NCBI RefSeq assembly: GCF_018612875.1
Contig: NZ_JAGGRI010000002.1
Span: forward strand, 62,001 to 126,000
Length of the DNA: 64,000 bases
Direction: 5' to 3'
Source: Lysobacter sp. ISL-50
Lineage (GTDB): Bacteria; Pseudomonadota; Gammaproteobacteria; Xanthomonadales; Xanthomonadaceae
The notes under the pieces are model-generated. The model had not been told where the DNA came from. It was given only the letters and a program-made list of their open reading frames with translations, and did not search any database. Positions 1-8,158 of this stretch are shown piece by piece (within the stretch, counting starts at the first letter, position 1; every line of letters starts with the position of its first letter). The translations under genes and the position numbers were made by a program.

Positions 1-981
1 GCCGGGCAAGTGGTGGCGTGGGAGCAGTTCGCCTTGTCGCCGCCGCCGGCGCTGCCCGCGCCGGCGGCATCGGGAGCGGCGGTGGCGGTCAGCGACAACG
101 CGCAGGCCGCGACCTTGCGCGCCGCCGGCGCCGAGCTCAGCGTCAGCCGCAGCAGCGGATTGATCGATCGCTACGCCTATCAAGGCCAGACCCTGCTGCA
201 AGGCGGCGCGCCGAATTTCTGGCGCGCGCCCACCGACAACGACATCGGCACCGGTCTGTATGCCACCCACCAGATCTGGAAATCGCTCTCGGAAAGCCGG
301 CGCGTGCGCAGCGTGCAGGTCGAACGCGGCGACGACGGCGGCGCGCGGGTGCGGGTGGAATTCGACATCGGCGGCGATACCACGCCGGACGTGCAATACA
401 CGGTCAGCTACGCGATGGCGCGCGACGGTTCGGTGGATGTCGGCGGCGAATTCAAACCGCTGTACGCCGGCCTGCCCGATCCGCTGCGCCTGGGCCTGAT
501 GTTCACCCTGCCCAGCCGCATCACCGATCTGAGCTGGTATGGCCGCGGCCCGCATGAGACCTACTCCGATCGCTACGGCAGCGGCGAGATCGGCGTGTAC
601 GCCGGCAAGATCGCCGAGCAGAACCACGACTACATCCGCCCGCAGGAAACCGGCAACAAGGTCGATGTGCGCTGGCTCAGCCTGACCGCCGCCGACGGCG
701 CCGGCCTGAAGGTGACCGGGGCCAAACCGCTGTCGGTGAACGCGCTGGCCTTTCCCTACGCCGACCTGGACCGCAAGCCGGTCGGGCAGGCCCACAGCAG
801 CGACATCCGCCCGCGCGAGCACGTATCGCTGATGATCGACGAGCGCCAGATCGGCCTGGGCGGCGATGATCAGTGGAGCAAGTTCGGCCAGCCGCATTCG
901 CAGTACCGTATCCCGGTGGCGCCTTCGCGCTACCAATTCCGCATAGCGCCGGCCGCGGCCGGCACCGAGGCGAGTCGATGA
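1..981 (+). CDS. Beta-galactosidase, C-terminal part (5' end outside window)
   Basis: The open frame enters from the left edge and encodes about 326 residues. It matches the C-terminal supersandwich domain (Bgal_small_N) of GH2 LacZ-type enzymes: FWRAPTDND near the start of the domain, then WYGRGPHETYSDR, and the closing NVDLRQ-like region replaced by DDQWSKFG. The domain completes the active site of LacZ-like enzymes that hydrolyse beta-galactosides to galactose. The catalytic TIM barrel lies outside the window. The stop overlaps the start of the next gene (ATGA), so it is part of the galactose operon. Whether it carries a signal peptide cannot be seen. Confidence 0.9.
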   Translation, partial: AGQVVAWEQFALSPPPALPAPAASGAAVAVSDNAQAATLRAAGAELSVSRSSGLIDRYAYQGQTLLQGGAPNFWRAPTDNDIGTGLYATHQIWKSLSESRRVRSVQVERGDDGGARVRVEFDIGGDTTPDVQYTVSYAMARDGSVDVGGEFKPLYAGLPDPLRLGLMFTLPSRITDLSWYGRGPHETYSDRYGSGEIGVYAGKIAEQNHDYIRPQETGNKVDVRWLSLTAADGAGLKVTGAKPLSVNALAFPYADLDRKPVGQAHSSDIRPREHVSLMIDERQIGLGGDDQWSKFGQPHSQYRIPVAPSRYQFRIAPAAAGTEASR

Positions 982-1763
982 GCGACAGCAATTCCCCCGC
1001 GGCGGCGCCCGGGCAACGTCTGGCCGGCAAATGCGTGCTGGTGTCGGGCTCCTCCAACGGCATCGGCGCGGCGATCGCGAAACTGTTCGTCGCCCACGGC
1101 GCGCGCGTGGCCGGTTACGACCGCGCGCCGCCGCCGGACGGACAACCGGCGCCGTGCGAGTTCTTCGCCGCCGGCGATGTCGCCGACGCCGACGCGGTCG
1201 CCGCGTTCGTGGGCGACGCGGCGCAGCGGTTGGGCAGCATCGACGCGGTGATCAACAACGCCGGCGTCGATGTGTTCAGCGATCCGCTGACCCTGGCGCA
1301 GGACGACTGGTGGCGCAATCTCGCCGTCAATCTCGGCGGCGCCTGGAATTTCAGCCGCGCCGCCTTGCCGGTGATGCTCGCGCAAGGGCGCGGCAGCGTG
1401 GTCAACATCGCCTCGGTGCACGGGCACAAGATCATTCCCGGCGCGTTTCCGTATCCGGTGGCCAAGCACGCCCTGATCGGGCTGACCAAGGCGCTGGGCC
1501 TGGAATACGCGGCGCAGGGCCTGCGTTTCAATTCGATCTCGCCCGGCCTGATCCTCACCGACCGCATCGAACGCTGGTTGTCCTCGCAACCCGATCCCGA
1601 AGCCGCGCGCCGCCGCCAGACCGAACTGCTGCCGCCGCGGCGGATCGGCGAGCCCGACGAAGTCGCCTACACCGCCTTGTTCCTCGCCAGCGACGAGGCC
1701 CGCTTCATCAACGCCACCGACATCGTCATCGATGGCGGCCGCACCCAGCTGTATCACGAATGA
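978..1763 (+). CDS. SDR-family oxidoreductase, probable D-galactose 1-dehydrogenase
   Basis: A 261-residue classical short-chain dehydrogenase. The Rossmann motif GSSNGIG lies at about 24-30, the NNAG motif at about 93-96, and the catalytic Ser146, Tyr159 and Lys163 triad is present. Its place among dgoA, dgoD, an SMP-30 lactonase and dgoK suggests oxidation of galactose to galactonolactone with NAD(P)+, the first step of the De Ley-Doudoroff route. The substrate is inferred from neighbours; SDRs of this type also act on fucose, arabinose and other aldoses. Start and stop overlap both neighbours by four bases, so translation is probably coupled. Confidence 0.8.
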   Translation: MSDSNSPAAAPGQRLAGKCVLVSGSSNGIGAAIAKLFVAHGARVAGYDRAPPPDGQPAPCEFFAAGDVADADAVAAFVGDAAQRLGSIDAVINNAGVDVFSDPLTLAQDDWWRNLAVNLGGAWNFSRAALPVMLAQGRGSVVNIASVHGHKIIPGAFPYPVAKHALIGLTKALGLEYAAQGLRFNSISPGLILTDRIERWLSSQPDPEAARRRQTELLPPRRIGEPDEVAYTALFLASDEARFINATDIVIDGGRTQLYHE

Positions 1764-2392
1764 TCGAGCCGTCTATGGATTGGAGAACCCAGCGCCCGTT
1801 GATCGCGATCCTGCGCGGCATCACGCCGGCGCAGATCGAGGCGCACGTCGAGGCATTGATCGACGCCGGCATCAGCCTGATCGAGATTCCCACCAACTCG
1901 CCGCAATGGCTGCGCAGCGTCGAGCTCGCGGTCGCCGCGGCCGGAACGCGCGCGCTGATCGGCGCCGGCACGGTGCTGAATCGCGACGACGTGGACGCGT
2001 TGGCCGCGACCGGCGCCAGCCTGATGGTCACGCCCAACACCGATGTCGCGGTGATCCGCCACGCGGTCGAGCGCGGCCTGATCTGCGCCGCCGGTTTTTC
2101 CACGCCCAGCGAAGCCTTCGCCGCGCTGTCCGCGGGCGCGCAGGCGCTCAAGCTGTTTCCGGCGGCCAGCTTCGGTCCCGGCTACGTGCGCGCGATCCGC
2201 GCGGTGCTGCCGCCGCAGGTGCCGGTGTTCGCGGTCGGCGGCGTCACCCCGGACAACCTGCCGGGCTATCTGCAATCGGGTTGCGCCGGCGCCGGCCTGG
2301 GCAGCGATCTGTACGCGCCCGGCCAGGCGCCTTCGGTCACCCGCGAACGCGGCGGTCTTTTCGTCGATGCCTACCAGAGCGCGCGCCCTTGA
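1760..2392 (+). CDS. dgoA: 2-dehydro-3-deoxy-6-phosphogalactonate aldolase
   Basis: A 210-residue class I KDPG/KDPGal aldolase. The fold signature is clear: RGITP at 19-23, the proton-transfer Glu42 in LIEIP, GAGTVL at 68-73, TPNTD at 91-95, and the Schiff-base Lys131 in LKLFPA. It would cleave 2-keto-3-deoxy-6-phosphogalactonate to pyruvate and glyceraldehyde 3-phosphate. The start ATG overlaps the stop of the SDR gene; a second ATG at 1775 is an alternative. Context with dgoD and dgoK favours the galactonate enzyme over the Entner-Doudoroff Eda paralog. Confidence 0.9.
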   Translation: MIEPSMDWRTQRPLIAILRGITPAQIEAHVEALIDAGISLIEIPTNSPQWLRSVELAVAAAGTRALIGAGTVLNRDDVDALAATGASLMVTPNTDVAVIRHAVERGLICAAGFSTPSEAFAALSAGAQALKLFPAASFGPGYVRAIRAVLPPQVPVFAVGGVTPDNLPGYLQSGCAGAGLGSDLYAPGQAPSVTRERGGLFVDAYQSARP

Positions 2393-3537
2393 AAATCACC
2401 CGACTCACCACGTACCGCGTCGCCCCGCGCTGGATGTTCCTCAAGATCGAGACCGACGAGGGCCTCGTCGGCTGGGGCGAACCGGTCGTCGAAGGCCGCG
2501 CGCGCAGCGTCGAGGCGGCGGTCGCCGAAATCGGCGAACTGCTGATCGGCCAGGACCCCGCGCGCATCAACGATCATTGGCAGACCATGTACCGCGGCGG
2601 TTTCTATCGCGGCGGCGCGGTGTTCATGAGCGCCATCGCCGGCATCGATCAAGCCCTGTGGGACATCAAGGGCAAGGCCCTGGGCGTGCCGGTGTACCAG
2701 CTGCTGGGCGGACTGGTGCGCGATCGCATGAAGACCTATTGCTGGGTCGGCGGCGATCGCCCCGCGGACATCATCGAGCAGATCCGCAGCCGCGTCGCGC
2801 TGGGCTTCGACACGTTCAAGATGAACGCCTGCGAAGAACTGAGCCTGCTCGACAACAGCCGCGCCATCGACGCCGCCGTGGCCAAGGTCGCCGAGATCCG
2901 TTCGGTGTTCGGCAACAGCATCGAGTTCGGCCTGGACTTCCACGGCCGCGTCGGCTGGCCGATGGCGAAGACGCTGATCCGCGAACTGGAGCCGTACCGG
3001 CCGTTGTTCATCGAAGAACCGGTGCTGGCCGAACAGGCCGAATACTATCCGCGCCTGGCCGCGCACACCGCCATTCCGCTGGCCGCGGGCGAGCGCATGT
3101 ACTCGCGCTTCGAATTCAAGAACGTGCTGCATGCCGGCGGCCTGGCGATCGTGCAGCCGGATCTGTCGCATGCCGGCGGCATCAGCGAATGCATGAAGAT
3201 CGCGGCGATGGCCGAGGCCTACGACGTCGCCCTGGCGCCGCATTGCCCGCTGGGCCCGATCGCGCTGGCCTCGTGCCTGCACGTGGACTTCGTCAGCTGG
3301 AACGCGATGCTGCAGGAACAGAGCATCGGCATCCACTACAACGCCGACGGCGAACTGCTCGACTACGTGATCAACAAGGACGCCTTCGATCTGGAGAACG
3401 GCTGCGTGCGTCCGTTCACCCTGCCGGGACTGGGCGTGGAGATCGACGAAGCGCAAGTGATCGAACGCAGCAAGCAGGCCGGCGACTGGCGCAATCCGCT
3501 GTGGCGGCATCGCGACGGCAGCGTGGCGGAGTGGTGA
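2389..3537 (+). CDS. dgoD: D-galactonate dehydratase
   Basis: A 382-residue enolase-superfamily dehydratase, the same length as the E. coli enzyme. The key residues fall at the same numbers: Asp183 and His185 in LDFHGR, Glu209 and Glu235 as Mg ligands, and His285 in APHCPLGP. It dehydrates D-galactonate to 2-keto-3-deoxygalactonate. The best start is TTG at 2389, because it gives the conserved [10 protein letters not shown]-terminus and overlaps the dgoA stop (TTGA); no ATG fits. The gene ends with the conserved NPLWRH...SVAEW tail. Confidence 0.95.
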   Translation: MKITRLTTYRVAPRWMFLKIETDEGLVGWGEPVVEGRARSVEAAVAEIGELLIGQDPARINDHWQTMYRGGFYRGGAVFMSAIAGIDQALWDIKGKALGVPVYQLLGGLVRDRMKTYCWVGGDRPADIIEQIRSRVALGFDTFKMNACEELSLLDNSRAIDAAVAKVAEIRSVFGNSIEFGLDFHGRVGWPMAKTLIRELEPYRPLFIEEPVLAEQAEYYPRLAAHTAIPLAAGERMYSRFEFKNVLHAGGLAIVQPDLSHAGGISECMKIAAMAEAYDVALAPHCPLGPIALASCLHVDFVSWNAMLQEQSIGIHYNADGELLDYVINKDAFDLENGCVRPFTLPGLGVEIDEAQVIERSKQAGDWRNPLWRHRDGSVAEW

Positions 3538-4460
3538 TGACCGCGGCCGTGGCGACCGATACCGCCCGGGCGAGGCTGGCCGTGGACAGCCGCTGCCGTC
3601 TGGGCGAAGGCGTGCTGTGGTGCGAACGCCGGCAGGCGCTGTGGTGGACCGACATTCAATCGGCGCGACTGTGGCGGCATACGCCCGGCGACCGCCGCAG
3701 CCGCTATTGGCGATTGCCAGATCGGCTCGGATCGTTCGCGCTGTGCGAATCGGGGCGGTTGCTGCTCGGTCTGGCCAAGGGCGTATACAGCGTCGATCCA
3801 AGCGCGGCCGAAGATCTGGACACGCTGGCGCCTACGCTGCTGGCGCCGGTGGAAGCCGATCAGCCGACGCTGCGCATCAACGACGGGCGCTGCGATCGCT
3901 CGGGTAATTTCGTCTTCGGCACCCTCAACGAAGATCCGCGGCGCGCGCCGATCGGGTGCTTCTACCAATACTCGCGCCGCCACGGCCTGCGGCCGCTGGC
4001 GCTGCCGGGCGTGGCGATCGCCAACAGCCTGTGTTTCGATCTTGACGGTCGCGGCCTGTACTACTGCGACTCGCGGCAGGGCCGCATCATGCATGCCGGC
4101 TACGACGCCGACAGCGGTCAGGTCGGCGCGCCGGAGGTCTTCGCCGAAGTGCAGGCGCCGGCCTCGCCCGATGGCGCGGCCGTGGACAGCGAAGGCCGGG
4201 TGTGGAGCGCGCAGTGGGGTGTCGGCCGCGTGGTCGGCTACGGCCGCGACGGCCGCGTCGAACGCGTGATCGCGGTGCCGACCTCCCACGTCAGCTGCCT
4301 GAGTTTCGCCGGCCCCGCGCTGGACGAGATCTACATCACCACCGCGCGCGAGGAACTCGACGATGCTCAGCGGCGGGCGCAGCCCGACGCCGGCGGCGTG
4401 TTTCGCGCCGGTGTCGCCGGCGTGCGTGGATTGGCCGAAGCGAGGTTCGACGACCGATGA
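3537..4460 (+). CDS. SMP-30/gluconolactonase family protein, probable galactonolactonase
   Basis: A 307-residue six-bladed beta-propeller of the SMP-30/gluconolaconase/LRE family. The metal site is recognisable: Glu24 in LGEGVLW, Asn/Asp in RINDGRCD, Asn in IANSLCFD, and Asp in SPDGAAVD. In this operon it most likely opens galactono-1,4- or 1,5-lactone made by the SDR enzyme, giving galactonate for DgoD. It overlaps the dgoD stop and dgoK start by single ATGA-type junctions. The substrate is inferred from context. Confidence 0.85.
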   Translation: MTAAVATDTARARLAVDSRCRLGEGVLWCERRQALWWTDIQSARLWRHTPGDRRSRYWRLPDRLGSFALCESGRLLLGLAKGVYSVDPSAAEDLDTLAPTLLAPVEADQPTLRINDGRCDRSGNFVFGTLNEDPRRAPIGCFYQYSRRHGLRPLALPGVAIANSLCFDLDGRGLYYCDSRQGRIMHAGYDADSGQVGAPEVFAEVQAPASPDGAAVDSEGRVWSAQWGVGRVVGYGRDGRVERVIAVPTSHVSCLSFAGPALDEIYITTAREELDDAQRRAQPDAGGVFRAGVAGVRGLAEARFDDR

Positions 4461-5341
4461 TCGCGATCGATTGGGGCAGCAGCAGCCTGCGTGCGTTCCG
4501 TCTGGACGGGCAGGGACAAATCACCGACTCGCGCCGCTCCGACCAGGGCGCGCTCGCCTGCGCCGGGCGTTTCGAAGAGGTTCTGCGCGACACGCTGCAG
4601 GGCTGGGACGAACGCGTGGTGGTGATGGCCGGCATGGTCGGCAGCCGTCAAGGCTGGCAGGAAGTGAATTACCTCGACTGCCCGGCCGGACTCGACGAGA
4701 TCGCCGCGCGCATGACCCGCGTGCAAGCGCCGGGCCTGGGCGATCGCGAGGTCTGGATCGTGCCGGGCCTGAGCGTGCGCCACGATCACGGCGTGCATGA
4801 CGTCATGCGCGGCGAGGAAACCCAGATCTGCGGCCTGATCGACCGGCTCGGGCCGGGTTCGCACCGCGCCTGTCTGGCCGGAACCCATTGCAAGCACGTG
4901 CTGATCGAGAACGGCCGCATCCAGGAATTCGCCACCGCCATGACCGGCGAGATGTTCCAGGTGTTGAGCGAGCACAGCATTCTCGGCCGGCTGATGCAGC
5001 CGGGCGCGCACGACGCCGCGGCCTTCCTGAAAGGCGTGGATCACGCCGCGCTGGACGGCGATCTGCTGGAGCACGTGTTCGCGGTGCGCACGCATGGTTT
5101 GTTCAACGTGTTGCCGGCGACGGCGCTGCGTTCGTTCCTGTCCGGCCTGCTGATCGGCCATGAGCTGCGCCGCTTGCCGGCGCGGCCGGAACCGGTGCAC
5201 CTGATCGCCGCGCCCGCGCTGGCCGAACCCTATACCGCCGCGCTGACCCGGCGCGGCCATCGCGTGCAAACGCATGGCGAAGACGTGTCCGCGCGCGGCC
5301 TGTACGCGCTGGCGCGAAGGCGTGGATTACCGGCGGCTTGA
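4457..5341 (+). CDS. dgoK: 2-dehydro-3-deoxygalactonokinase
   Basis: A 294-residue DgoK-family sugar kinase. The N-terminal phosphate-binding loop IDWGSSSLRAF is typical; MAGMVGSRQGW, RGEETQICG and CLAGTHCKHV follow in the family order. It phosphorylates 2-keto-3-deoxygalactonate at O6, between the DgoD and DgoA steps. The start overlaps the lactonase stop (ATGA). A 95-bp gap follows before the transporter, the first real gap in this operon, and no terminator is evident there. Confidence 0.92.
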   Translation: MIAIDWGSSSLRAFRLDGQGQITDSRRSDQGALACAGRFEEVLRDTLQGWDERVVVMAGMVGSRQGWQEVNYLDCPAGLDEIAARMTRVQAPGLGDREVWIVPGLSVRHDHGVHDVMRGEETQICGLIDRLGPGSHRACLAGTHCKHVLIENGRIQEFATAMTGEMFQVLSEHSILGRLMQPGAHDAAAFLKGVDHAALDGDLLEHVFAVRTHGLFNVLPATALRSFLSGLLIGHELRRLPARPEPVHLIAAPALAEPYTAALTRRGHRVQTHGEDVSARGLYALARRRGLPAA

Positions 5342-5436
5342 TCCACCGCGCCGCGTTCCAGGGCGCATCCGATGTTTCCGTGGTCTCGATGGTGGACGCC
5401 GGCATGCATCGCCGGCGCTGAAGAAGAGAGAGGCGA

Positions 5437-6999
5437 ATGATGTTGTCTGCATTGGATATCGTGATCGTACTGGCGTACCTGGTCGGCATCTTCGCCCTGG
5501 CGCAATGGGTGTCGCGCGAGAAGAGCGGGCACAAGAAGACCGCGCAGGATTATTTCCTGGCCGGCAAGGCCCTGCCGTGGTGGGCGATCGGCGCCTCGCT
5601 GATCGCGGCGAACATTTCCGCCGAACAGATCATCGGCATGTCCGGCTCGGGCTACGCGCTGGGATTGGCGATCGCCTCCTACGAATGGATGGCGGCGCTG
5701 ACCTTGCTGATCGTCGGCAAGTTCTTCCTGCCGGTGTTCCTGCGCAACGACATCTACACGATGCCGCAGTTCCTGGAGAACCGCTACGGCGGCAAGATCC
5801 GCCTGGTCATGGCGGTGTTCTGGCTGATCCTGTACGTGTTCGTCAACCTGACCTCGATCCTGTGGCTGGGTTCGATCGCGGTGAGCCAGGTGACCGGGAT
5901 CGAGCAGTCCTACGCCCTGCTGGTGCTGGGCGCGTTCGCGCTGGCGTATCAGTTCTACGGCGGGCTCAAGGCGGTGGCCTTGACCGACATCGTGCAGGTC
6001 TCGCTGCTGGTGCTGGGCGGGCTGATGATCACCGCGCTCACCTTGAACCGCATCGGCGACGGCGACGGCGTGATCGCCGGCTTCCAGCATCTGTTGCAGA
6101 CGCAGCCGGAGCGTTTCCACATGATCCTGAGCAAGGACAATCCTTACTACAAGGATCTGCCGGGCCTGGGCGTGCTGCTCGGCGGGCTGTGGATCATGAA
6201 TTTCAGTTACTGGGGTTTCAACCAGTACATCATCCAGCGCGGTCTGGCCGCCAAGAACATCGGCGAGGCGCAGAAGGGCGTGCTGTTCGCCGCGTTCCTG
6301 AAACTGCTGGTGCCGGTGATCGTGGTGATTCCGGGCATCGCCGCGGTGGTGCTGGCGCCGGGGCTGAGCAAGCCCGATCAGGCCTATCCGACCATGATGG
6401 GGCTGTTGCCGGCCGGCGTGCTGGGCCTGGTGTTCGCCGCCTTGATCGCCGCGATCATGGCGTCGCTGGCGTCGAAGATCAATTCGGTCGCGACCATCTT
6501 CACCCTGGATTTCTACACCAAGCTGCGTCCCGGCCAAGCCGAGGCGAAACTGGTGCGGATGGGACGCATCGCCTCGCTGGTCGCGGTCGCGCTGGGCATG
6601 CTGGCGGCCAAGCCCTTGCTCGGCAGCTTCGATCAGGCCTTCCAGTACATCCAGGATTTCACCGGTTATTTCACCCCGGGCATCACGGTGATCTTCCTGC
6701 TCGGCCTGTTCTGGAAGCGCGCCAACGAAGCCGGCGCGCTGGCCGCGGCGATCGGCTCGGTGCTGCTGTCGATCGCGATGCGGGTGATGTGGCCGGAGTA
6801 TCCGTTCATGAATCGCGTCGGCGTGGTGTTCCTGCTCGCGCTGGTGTTGGCGGTGGTGGTGTCGCTGATGAGCAAGACCCGCAGCGGCAGCGACCTGATC
6901 CGAACCGACGACGTGAGTTACCGCACGCCGGTCAGTTTCAACCTCGGCGCGATCGTGGTGATCGCGATTGTGGCCGTGCTTTACGCCGTGTTCTGGTGA
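5437..6999 (+). CDS. SSS-family Na+/sugar (SGLT-type) symporter
   Basis: A 520-residue, highly hydrophobic transporter of the solute:sodium symporter family, with about 14 membrane helices expected. It resembles the vSGLT/SglT galactose branch: YFLAGKALPWWAIGASLIAANISAEQIIGMSGSGY near residues 39-75, YGGLKAVALTDIVQ around 175, and WIMNFSYWGFNQYIIQR around 250. It would import galactose or a related hexose with Na+. GAGAGAGG nine bases before the ATG is a good ribosome binding site. Placement after dgoK supports a galactose role. Confidence 0.88.
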   Translation: MMLSALDIVIVLAYLVGIFALAQWVSREKSGHKKTAQDYFLAGKALPWWAIGASLIAANISAEQIIGMSGSGYALGLAIASYEWMAALTLLIVGKFFLPVFLRNDIYTMPQFLENRYGGKIRLVMAVFWLILYVFVNLTSILWLGSIAVSQVTGIEQSYALLVLGAFALAYQFYGGLKAVALTDIVQVSLLVLGGLMITALTLNRIGDGDGVIAGFQHLLQTQPERFHMILSKDNPYYKDLPGLGVLLGGLWIMNFSYWGFNQYIIQRGLAAKNIGEAQKGVLFAAFLKLLVPVIVVIPGIAAVVLAPGLSKPDQAYPTMMGLLPAGVLGLVFAALIAAIMASLASKINSVATIFTLDFYTKLRPGQAEAKLVRMGRIASLVAVALGMLAAKPLLGSFDQAFQYIQDFTGYFTPGITVIFLLGLFWKRANEAGALAAAIGSVLLSIAMRVMWPEYPFMNRVGVVFLLALVLAVVVSLMSKTRSGSDLIRTDDVSYRTPVSFNLGAIVVIAIVAVLYAVFW

Positions 7000-7028
7000 C
7001 GGCGGCTGATTTTCCACGGAGAACCCCC

Positions 7029-7232
7029 ATGAGCTTCAAGTCGTCCGGCTTCAACGAAACCGATGCGGCCAAGGACGCGACGGTCAGCGCCGCCGAACTC
7101 GGCCTGGGCAAGGGCCAGTACGCCGCGCGCGATCTGTGGCAGCACGATCAACGCGACGGCGACGGCGACGGCTCGGTGCGGGTGACGCTCGCGCCGCATG
7201 CGACCGCGCTGTACCGGATCAGCGCGCGCTGA
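7029..7232 (+). pseudogene. Remnant of a GH27 alpha-galactosidase C-terminal domain
   Basis: A 67-codon frame with its own ATG and an upstream GGAG. The sequence GFNETDAAKDATVSAAELGL, then RDLWQHD and a final VTLAPHATALYRI, is what the antiparallel beta-sandwich ending of GH27 alpha-galactosidases looks like. The catalytic barrel of about 330 residues is absent. It lies 29 bp after the symporter gene and 16 bp before the epimerase gene. Most likely it is a leftover from deletion of a cytoplasmic or exported alpha-galactosidase gene. Whether the fragment is translated is unknown. Confidence 0.6.
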
Positions 7233-7248
7233 GCCGCGGGCGGCACGG

Positions 7249-8145
7249 ATGATATTGGCCAGTGCCGCGTTGCGGGCGCGGATCGCGCCCGCCTGGGGCG
7301 GCGCCGTGTTGCGGCTGGACGCGCTCACGCCGTGGGGCGCGGTGCCGTTGTTGCGTGCGTGCGAGTTCGAACCGGGGCCGGCGCCGTCGGCGCCCGGCCC
7401 CGATCCCAATACGCTCGCCTGCTATCCGCTGGTGCCGTGGTCGAACCGGATTTCCGCGGACGGCTTCGAATTCGATGGCCGCCGCATCGCGCTGCCGCGC
7501 AATCGCGACGACGAGCCGTGGCCGATCCACGGCAGCGGTTGGCAGCGACCGTGGCGCGTCGCTCACGCCGATGCCGGCGAAGCGGTGCTCGTGCTCGACG
7601 AAGACGACGCCTCGCAGGCCTACCGCTACCGCGCCGAATTGCGTTACCGGTTGCACGAGGACTATTTCGAAGCGCGCCTGAGCGTCGTCAACACCGGCCC
7701 GGCGGCGATGCCGTTCGGCCTCGGCCTGCATCCGTTCTTCGTGCGCGATGCCGATACCCGTTTGCGCGCGCCGGCCCGGCAGGTATGGCTCAACGACGGC
7801 CACACGCCGCTGCCGACGCAGTTGGCAGCTATTCCCGAGCATTGGCGCTTCAGCGACGAACGCGCCTTGCCGCGCGACTGCGTCGATCACGCCTTCGTCG
7901 GTTGGTCGGGCGAGGCCAGTGTCCACTGGCCGCGGCGACGCCTGCGCCTGGACATCGCCGCCGATGCGGGACACTTCGTGCTGTTCACGCCGGTGGATGC
8001 GGACTTCTTTTGTTTCGAACCGGTCGATCACGCGATCGACGCGGTTCATCTGCCCGGCGGCGCCACCGCTCACGGCATGACCGTGCTCGCGCCGGGCGAG
8101 GGGATGCAGCGGCGCTATCGATTCACCCTGCGCGCCGACGGCTGA
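7249..8145 (+). CDS. Aldose 1-epimerase family protein (galactose mutarotase-like)
   Basis: A 298-residue galactose-mutarotase-like protein. The substrate-site pattern is visible: NRISADGFEFDGRR near 64-77, IHGSGW (first catalytic His) near 92-97, GLHPFF (second His) near 160, and a late FEPVDH with the acidic residue. It interconverts alpha and beta anomers, which would feed the beta-specific galactose dehydrogenase of this cluster. It is the last plus-strand gene of the block; 13 bp separate its stop from that of the convergent alpha-galactosidase gene. Confidence 0.85.
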   Translation: MILASAALRARIAPAWGGAVLRLDALTPWGAVPLLRACEFEPGPAPSAPGPDPNTLACYPLVPWSNRISADGFEFDGRRIALPRNRDDEPWPIHGSGWQRPWRVAHADAGEAVLVLDEDDASQAYRYRAELRYRLHEDYFEARLSVVNTGPAAMPFGLGLHPFFVRDADTRLRAPARQVWLNDGHTPLPTQLAAIPEHWRFSDERALPRDCVDHAFVGWSGEASVHWPRRRLRLDIAADAGHFVLFTPVDADFFCFEPVDHAIDAVHLPGGATAHGMTVLAPGEGMQRRYRFTLRADG

Positions 8146-8158
8146 ACCGACTCGCCGC

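Noticed and set aside
5230-7017. Long minus-strand frame opposite the symporter gene
   Set aside because: His/Gln/Arg/Asp-rich antisense translation of membrane helices, typical of shadow frames.
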